A stretch of DNA of 33,367 bases from a virus, in IMG/VR virus record IMGVR_UViG_3300042260_000399, positions 1-33,367 of that record; one strand, 5' to 3'. A program made the position numbers and the translations under genes. The stretch's first letter is position 1, and every line of letters starts with the position of its first letter. The notes below the pieces were generated by a model. The model did not search any database. It was given only the letters and a program-made list of their open reading frames with translations, and had not been told where the DNA came from. Below are positions 30,005 to 33,367 of this stretch, in pieces.

Positions 30005-30696
30005 GCGTTCACCCGCTTGCCTGTGGTCTGCCAGACAATGCAGGCGCGGCCTGTCTCGGTCGTGCCTCGCTCACCTGAGTCTTCGACGTAGCCAGCGGCC
30101 ACAAGTTCGGCGCGGCGGCTACGCAGACCTGACTCGGTGATTGTTGGCCAGCCTCGGTGTTGAACCTCGAGAGACCAGCGGTGCGTTAGTTCCTCGTCGG
30201 TCTTTGGTCCGTATACGTTCAGCAGCTCGAGGATGCGCGTGTGCGTCTGATTGACGTTGCGGATGGATTCGGCTGCCTCGAACGATGTCGACGGGTCTGT
30301 GCGCCGTGCCTGGGTGTAGGAGGGCGAGTCGATGATCTTCTTAGCCGCTTCCATGACTCCCGAGAGTGGGTCGATGTCGAAGAGTGCATCTGGCATGTAT
30401 GCCGTCGGCTGTGCCTCTGGAATCATGTAGATCTGAAGCGCACGGATGACGGCGGCGCGGTTCTCAGCGTCGAGCTTCCAAAGGTCAGTGAGCTTGACTT
30501 CGCTGCGTCCGAGTTCGATGGCGCGAAGCACTTCGATGAGGATGCCGAGGCCGGTGCCCCAAGCGTGGTCGGTGAGGGCTTCCCAGTTGTAGTGGGAGGC
30601 GGCTGGCTTCGCGTGCTCGGCGAAATACCAGTGGTCGGCCAGTGATGACCGTTCGATGAGTGCGGTTGCCGCGGCTATGCGGCGTTGAGATGACAT
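30001..30696 (-). CDS. Replication-associated protein with C-terminal winged helix
   Basis: 231 residues. The C-terminal 100 residues are a winged helix of a recurrent phage type: RTDPSTSFEAAESI, then HTRILELLNVYGPKTDEELT and SGLRSRRAELVAAGYVEDSG. The N-terminal 130 residues are unique and helical (NWEALTDHAWGTGLGILIEV). It shares ATGA with the initiator downstream, which suggests joint action in replication control. It begins right after the Xis gene. Confidence 0.75.
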   Translation of the reverse strand: MSSQRRIAAATALIERSSLADHWYFAEHAKPAASHYNWEALTDHAWGTGLGILIEVLRAIELGRSEVKLTDLWKLDAENRAAVIRALQIYMIPEAQPTAYMPDALFDIDPLSGVMEAAKKIIDSPSYTQARRTDPSTSFEAAESIRNVNQTHTRILELLNVYGPKTDEELTHRWSLEVQHRGWPTITESGLRSRRAELVAAGYVEDSGERGTTETGRACIVWQTTGKRVNA

Positions 30697-30703
30697 TGGG
30701 AAG

Positions 30704-30886
30704 TTACTGCCTATCTGTTTCGTGTTGGAGCCAGGTCTCGAGGGCTTGGCGTGGGATGCGGATGTTGCGTCCTATCCGCAGGTGGGGGAGTCGGTTCGCT
30801 CTAATCAGGTCGTAGGCGGTGTTTTTGCCTACGCCGAGCTCGCGAGCCGCCTCGCTGACCGAGAGTGTGAGTCGGTCAGTGGCCAT
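30704..30886 (-). CDS. xis: Excisionase-type HTH protein
   Basis: 60 residues from the ATG at 30886 (inside the end of the Cro-like gene): LTLSVSEAARELGVGKNTAY, then RLPHLRIGRNIRIPRQALET and WLQHETDRQ. It is an HTH_17/AlpA-like winged helix as in phage excisionases. It would bend attP/attR DNA with the integrase to direct excision. It is the second gene of the early operon. Confidence 0.85.
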   Translation of the reverse strand: MATDRLTLSVSEAARELGVGKNTAYDLIRANRLPHLRIGRNIRIPRQALETWLQHETDRQ

Positions 30887-31094
30887 TGATGCTGGCGATG
30901 TCCGTGGGCTGGACACCTAGAGCTTCGGCGAGCGCCTTGATGGTGACGAGGTTGGGTTGGCGCTTGCCAGTCTCGGCGTCGCAGACGGTCGCGGAGCGGA
31001 TACCCGCGAGCCTGCCGAGGGCGGTCTGGCTGAGTGCCCGTTCCAGGCGCAGGATTTTCAGTCTCTGTGGATCAAGTTGCAGGCCGGGGGGCAT
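30876..31094 (-). CDS. Cro-like XRE regulator
   Basis: 72 residues from the ATG at 31094, with a strong AAGGAG ribosome binding site. The HTH runs from LKILRLERALSQTALGRLAG, through IRSATVCDAETGKRQP, to NLVTIKALAEALGVQPTDIA. It is the first gene of the minus-strand operon and faces the repressor, the usual place of Cro. A longer upstream frame crosses the promoter and is not used. Confidence 0.87.
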   Translation of the reverse strand: MPPGLQLDPQRLKILRLERALSQTALGRLAGIRSATVCDAETGKRQPNLVTIKALAEALGVQPTDIASINGH

Positions 31095-31251
31095 GTTGTC
31101 TCCTTCGGTGTCTCGTTGGCGCTGAGCGGTTATATCGCACCGTCTGGGTGTCGTCATCACCGCTAGGGGTAATCGTATCGGTGTAGTAGGGGTTTCGCGC
31201 AAATTCGTGTATCGTGTGGGCGTGTCGCGTGAACCCGACCAGGGAGAAGAG
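31095..31251. promoter_or_regulatory. Divergent lysis/lysogeny control region
   Basis: 157 bases between the two HTH genes. On the minus strand TATAAC (31134-31129) with ATGACG (31157-31152) at a 17-base spacing is a plausible early promoter. Two similar boxes, GTATCGGTGT (31175) and GTATCGTGTG (31209), may be operators; no convincing plus-strand promoter is seen. A GGGAGAAGAG ribosome binding site precedes the repressor ATG at 31252. Confidence 0.6.
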
Positions 31252-31578
31252 ATGCCGTTGTCGAAGAATCCGTTGATAGATCTCGTCGTCTTCGGGCGGT
31301 TAGTTCGAGCGGCGCGGATCATCGCGGGGTTCGAGTCCGTGAAGACTGCGGCGGAAGCTGTCCGTGAGCGAACGGGCATCGTCATAAGCGACCGAACGCT
31401 CTATGCCATCGAGAGGGGTGAGCAAGAACCGACCATCACGCAGCTCGTGGCGTTTGCGATGGCGTTTAACCCACCAGGTGGGCAGGTGTTCTTCGCTCAG
31501 GCGTATCGGGATGATGTGCGGCTGATGTTGCGGGCTGCTCGAGGCACTGGGGGTTTGGCGCAAGATGGCCCATCTTGA
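31252..31578 (+). CDS. Immunity repressor-like XRE protein
   Basis: 108 residues. The HTH lies in residues about 12-72 (FGRLVRAARIIAGFESVKTA, then SDRTLYAIERGEQEPTITQL). A GGGAGAAGAG ribosome binding site precedes the ATG at 31252, so I do not use the longer frame from 31207. It is divergent from the Cro-like gene and overlaps the integrase by 14 bases, so repressor and integrase are made together. No peptidase domain is present, so induction is not by LexA-type self-cleavage. Confidence 0.82.
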   Translation: MPLSKNPLIDLVVFGRLVRAARIIAGFESVKTAAEAVRERTGIVISDRTLYAIERGEQEPTITQLVAFAMAFNPPGGQVFFAQAYRDDVRLMLRAARGTGGLAQDGPS

Positions 31579-32755
31579 AGACCGCTGGCATGACCGCGAC
31601 CGTCAACCGACCGAACTGTTCGGCAAGGGCAAGCGGTGGCGGGTCAGGTATCGCGATCCGTCTGGGCGCGACCGCTCCAAGTCGTTCGAGCGCAAGGACG
31701 ACGCACTTCGGTATGCCCATGACGTCGAGATGCGTATCGACCGCGGGCGCTACATCGACCCAGACCGAGCCAGGGCGACCGTTGGCGAGCTCGCGGAGCA
31801 GTGGTTGGCGACCAAGGCGGCTATCCGTAAGCCGACGACATCGGCAGGCTATGAGTCGCTCTGGAACTCGGTGCTCGAGCCACGCTGGGCGGATGTGCCG
31901 GTGTCTGCCATCGCGCACTCGGACGTGGCGAAGTGGGTGGGTCAGCTGTCCACCAAGTTCTCGCCGTCTCGAACGAGGCAGGCGCACTTGGTTTTTCGTG
32001 CCTTGCTCGACATGGCGGTGAAGGACAGGCGCATTGAGGTGAATCCTGCGCTCGGTGTGGATCTGCCGAGTCTGCCGATGAAGGGTCGCCACCAATACCT
32101 CACGCCTGGACAGGTGAAGGCTCTGGCGGAAGCGTCGGGCGACTATGCGTCGCTGATCTTGACGCTGGGGTTCTGTGGTCTGCGCTGGGGTGAGGCCATC
32201 GCCTTGCAGGTTCAAGACGTCGACGTGCTTCGCCGGCGTATCCACATCCGTCGGAATCTGTCCGAGGTTCACGGCAAGATGGTGGACTCGACTCCGAAGA
32301 CCAACGCCGTCCGCTGGGTGCCGATGCCTGCGCCTGTGTTCGATGCGGTCGAGCCGCTACTTGACGGGCGAGCTCCGAACGACTTGCTGTTCACGACTCC
32401 GGGTGGATACGTCATCCGCCACGGCAACTTCGTCAAGCACTCATTCGCACCAGCCTCGAGCTCGGTCGGGTTGGTCGGGCTGAAGATCCACTCGCTACGG
32501 CATACGGCGGCGAGCATCGCGGTGGCGGCAGGTGCGTCGGTGAAGGACGTTCAACGGATGCTCGGCCACGCGAGGGCGTCGATGACTCTGGACGTGTACG
32601 CCGACCTGTTCGAAGACGACTTGGATGACTTGGCTCGGCGCATCGGCGAGGCCGCTTCGGCTTCGACGTGGACGCCACCGACCAAACTCTCAGGACGCAC
32701 TCAGGACGCACCAGAACGGGACGAGGGGGTATTTGGAGGGATGGGCGGTGACTAA
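31565..32755 (+). CDS. int: Tyrosine-type integrase
   Basis: 396 residues. The N-terminal arm-binding domain (RYRDPSGRDRSKSFERKDDA) and core-binding SAM-like domain (VGELAEQWLATKAAIRKP) are followed by the catalytic domain: R207 (GLRWGE), K245 (TPKTNAVR), H309 and R312 (HSLRHTAA), H335 (MLGHARAS) and nucleophile Y345 (TLDVYADL). All active residues are intact. It recombines the phage attP with a host tRNA-Asn gene; its stop codon lies within the first 18-bp arm repeat of attP. Confidence 0.97.
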   Translation: MAHLEDRWHDRDRQPTELFGKGKRWRVRYRDPSGRDRSKSFERKDDALRYAHDVEMRIDRGRYIDPDRARATVGELAEQWLATKAAIRKPTTSAGYESLWNSVLEPRWADVPVSAIAHSDVAKWVGQLSTKFSPSRTRQAHLVFRALLDMAVKDRRIEVNPALGVDLPSLPMKGRHQYLTPGQVKALAEASGDYASLILTLGFCGLRWGEAIALQVQDVDVLRRRIHIRRNLSEVHGKMVDSTPKTNAVRWVPMPAPVFDAVEPLLDGRAPNDLLFTTPGGYVIRHGNFVKHSFAPASSSVGLVGLKIHSLRHTAASIAVAAGASVKDVQRMLGHARASMTLDVYADLFEDDLDDLARRIGEAASASTWTPPTKLSGRTQDAPERDEGVFGGMGGD

Positions 32756-32770
32756 AACCGCAGGTCAGAG
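32753..32770 (+). repeat. 18-bp attP arm repeat, left copy
   Basis: TAAAACCGCAGGTCAGAG; identical to 32852-32869. It overlaps the integrase stop codon. A probable integrase arm or Xis binding site. Confidence 0.85.
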
Positions 32771-32805
32771 GCTATGTGCACTGGTCAGCGAATCGCCGTA
32801 TCGAT

Positions 32806-32849
32806 CTGTTAATCCGTAGGTTGTGGGTTCGAGTCCCACCCCCGGAGCC
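32806..32849 (+). tRNA. Partial tRNA-Asn(GTT): 3' half, the attP core
   Basis: The sequence starts at the anticodon loop (CTGTTAA, anticodon GTT). It then has the 3' anticodon stem TCCGT, a 5-base variable region, a perfect T arm (GTGGG-TTCGAGT-CCCAC) and the acceptor 3' strand CCCCGGA with discriminator G and CC. The 5' half and a matching 5' anticodon stem are missing, so this is not a functional tRNA. Integration would restore the host gene's 3' end. Confidence 0.9.
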
Positions 32850-32851
32850 GG

Positions 32852-32869
32852 TAAAACCGCAGGTCAGAG
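32852..32869 (+). repeat. 18-bp attP arm repeat, right copy
   Basis: It is identical to 32753-32770 and lies 2 bases after the tRNA-derived core. Confidence 0.85.
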
Positions 32870-32944
32870 ACGGTTTAGGGTGTTTGACTGAATGTCAGTC
32901 AGGACGCTCAGGACGCACACAGGACGCACGAGAATGACCGTAGG

Positions 32945-32958
32945 GGCGTTTTCACGCC
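32945..32958. terminator. Short GGCGT-TTTC-ACGCC hairpin
   Basis: A 5-bp stem with a 4-base loop (GAAA on the minus strand) lies downstream of the minus-strand lysis-type genes and beyond the integrase. It may end either transcript. There is no U-run, so support is weak. Confidence 0.35.
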
Positions 32959-33014
32959 GTTCTGGGGTATCTGGTCGGGCTGGGTCTGCCGAGTCGTCTG
33001 GGACGATTCTGGGG

Positions 33015-33284
33015 CTAGTTGAAGCCTGATGTGAACAAAACGGTGAGCACCGCCGCGATCAGGATGCCGGCGACGGCACGAACCAACCACTCGAAGCGGT
33101 CTTCCATCTTCTTGATGCGCTCCACGAGGGTCTGCAGGAGATTGCGTGAAGCGATGAAGTCAGCCTGGTACACGTCCTGGCGAACGTAGGACTCTTCGAG
33201 TTTCACCACGACGGCATCGAGCTTCTTGTTGGTCTCATCGAGGCGACGCATAACTTCGCCTAGTGTTGGTTCTTCCAGCGACAC
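33015..33284 (-). CDS. Coiled-coil protein with C-terminal membrane anchor (lysis-associated)
   Basis: 89 residues from the GTG at 33284, five bases after the upstream gene's stop. The N-terminal part has EEPTLGEVMRRLDETNKKLD then VYQADFIASRNLLQTLVERI, a coiled coil, and the C-terminus WLVRAVAGILIAAVLTVLFT is a single membrane helix. This architecture is common next to holin/lysin genes in actinophages. A longer frame (to 33335) overlaps the holin-like gene, so I prefer the GTG. The role is inferred. Confidence 0.8.
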   Translation of the reverse strand: MSLEEPTLGEVMRRLDETNKKLDAVVVKLEESYVRQDVYQADFIASRNLLQTLVERIKKMEDRFEWLVRAVAGILIAAVLTVLFTSGFN

Positions 33285-33289
33285 GACGC

Positions 33290-33367
33290 CTACTTTTTCC
33301 CGACGCCGTATTGCTTGGTCAGCGGCGTGAACCACAAGGCGGCGGCAGCGGAGGCAACCGACAAGGC
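33290..33367 (-). CDS. Holin-like small membrane protein, 5' end cut at the window edge
   Basis: Open from the window edge, the frame reads ALSVASAAAALWFTPLTKQY and ends GVGKK. A short hydrophobic helix is followed by an FTPLTKQYGVG segment seen at the ends of actinophage holin-type proteins. If the window is circular, the start is the GTG at 12 and the whole protein has 29 residues. If not, more N-terminal sequence lies outside the window. Confidence 0.6.
   Translation of the reverse strand, partial: ALSVASAAAALWFTPLTKQYGVGKK

Larger units (their letters stand above)
32690..32930. other. Phage attachment site (attP)
   Basis: A tRNA-derived core (32806-32849) lies between arm-type sites. 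Left arm: two TCAGGACGCAC units (32690-32711), within the integrase gene end, and the 18-bp repeat at 32753-32770. Right arm: the same 18-bp repeat at 32852-32869 and three TCAGGACGC-type units (32899-32929). Having both arms and phage genes on both sides indicates an unrecombined attP. Confidence 0.87.

Noticed and set aside
32780-32849. A complete tRNA-Asn gene
   Set aside because: The 5' anticodon stem does not pair and no D arm or acceptor 5' strand precedes it; only the 3' part is present.
1-33367. CRISPR array, insertion sequence or bacterial flank
   Set aside because: No regularly spaced repeats, transposase gene or non-phage gene was seen.

Overview
The window reads as an essentially complete genome of a temperate, long-tailed (siphovirus-type) phage of an actinobacterium. 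The actinobacterial assignment rests on a WhiB-family gene (26838-27140), the HK97/P27-type gene order, and GC-rich codon use; I did not compute GC. No bacterial chromosomal gene is visible. The integration site next to the integrase is in the unintegrated attP form: the 3' half of a tRNA-Asn(GTT) gene (32806-32849) sits between two sets of direct repeats. This points to free or circularised phage DNA rather than an integrated prophage with flanks.

Layout. (1) 13-18171, minus strand: the late operon, transcribed from high to low coordinates. In that order it holds a zinc-finger protein, a ParB-like/DNA methyltransferase fusion, small and large terminase, an Sm-like protein, portal, fibre-like and Ser/Thr-rich proteins, prohead protease, major capsid, connector and tail-terminator genes, tail tube, tail assembly chaperones made by a -1 frameshift at GGGAAAC (6511-6517), a gp10-like protein, tape measure and three minor tail/baseplate genes. 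(2) 18172-18874: a boundary zone with a beta-rich small gene, palindromes and a strong hairpin. (3) 18875-30886, minus strand: the early operon, with mostly ATGA-coupled genes. It carries replication initiation genes, HNH and zinc-finger proteins, an M15-peptidase endolysin, a RusA resolvase, WhiB, a DUF4406/dNMP-kinase fusion, SSB, a YqaJ exonuclease with a Bet/RecT annealase, a metallophosphoesterase and many small proteins. (4) 30876-31578: the genetic switch, with a minus-strand Cro-like HTH gene and Xis facing a plus-strand repressor that overlaps the integrase. (5) 32690-32930: attP. (6) 33015-33367, minus strand: a membrane-anchored coiled-coil protein and the end of a holin-like gene.

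The two window ends look joinable. The small reading frame open at 33367 continues in frame into bases 12-1, starting at a GTG that directly follows the stop of the last tail gene. If so, the window is one circular genome and the late operon runs through the junction into the 33.3-kb genes. This is inference.

How it works together. The repressor and integrase maintain lysogeny in a host tRNA-Asn gene. On induction, Cro-like and Xis proteins open the early operon. A winged-helix initiator whose own gene carries 15-bp tandem repeats and a polypurine stretch (a lambda O-like origin candidate) would recruit host replication proteins, since no phage polymerase or helicase is present. YqaJ/Bet, SSB and RusA would process concatemers for P27-type packaging. 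Highly expressed capsid and tail-tube genes are each followed by a strong hairpin that probably trims downstream expression.
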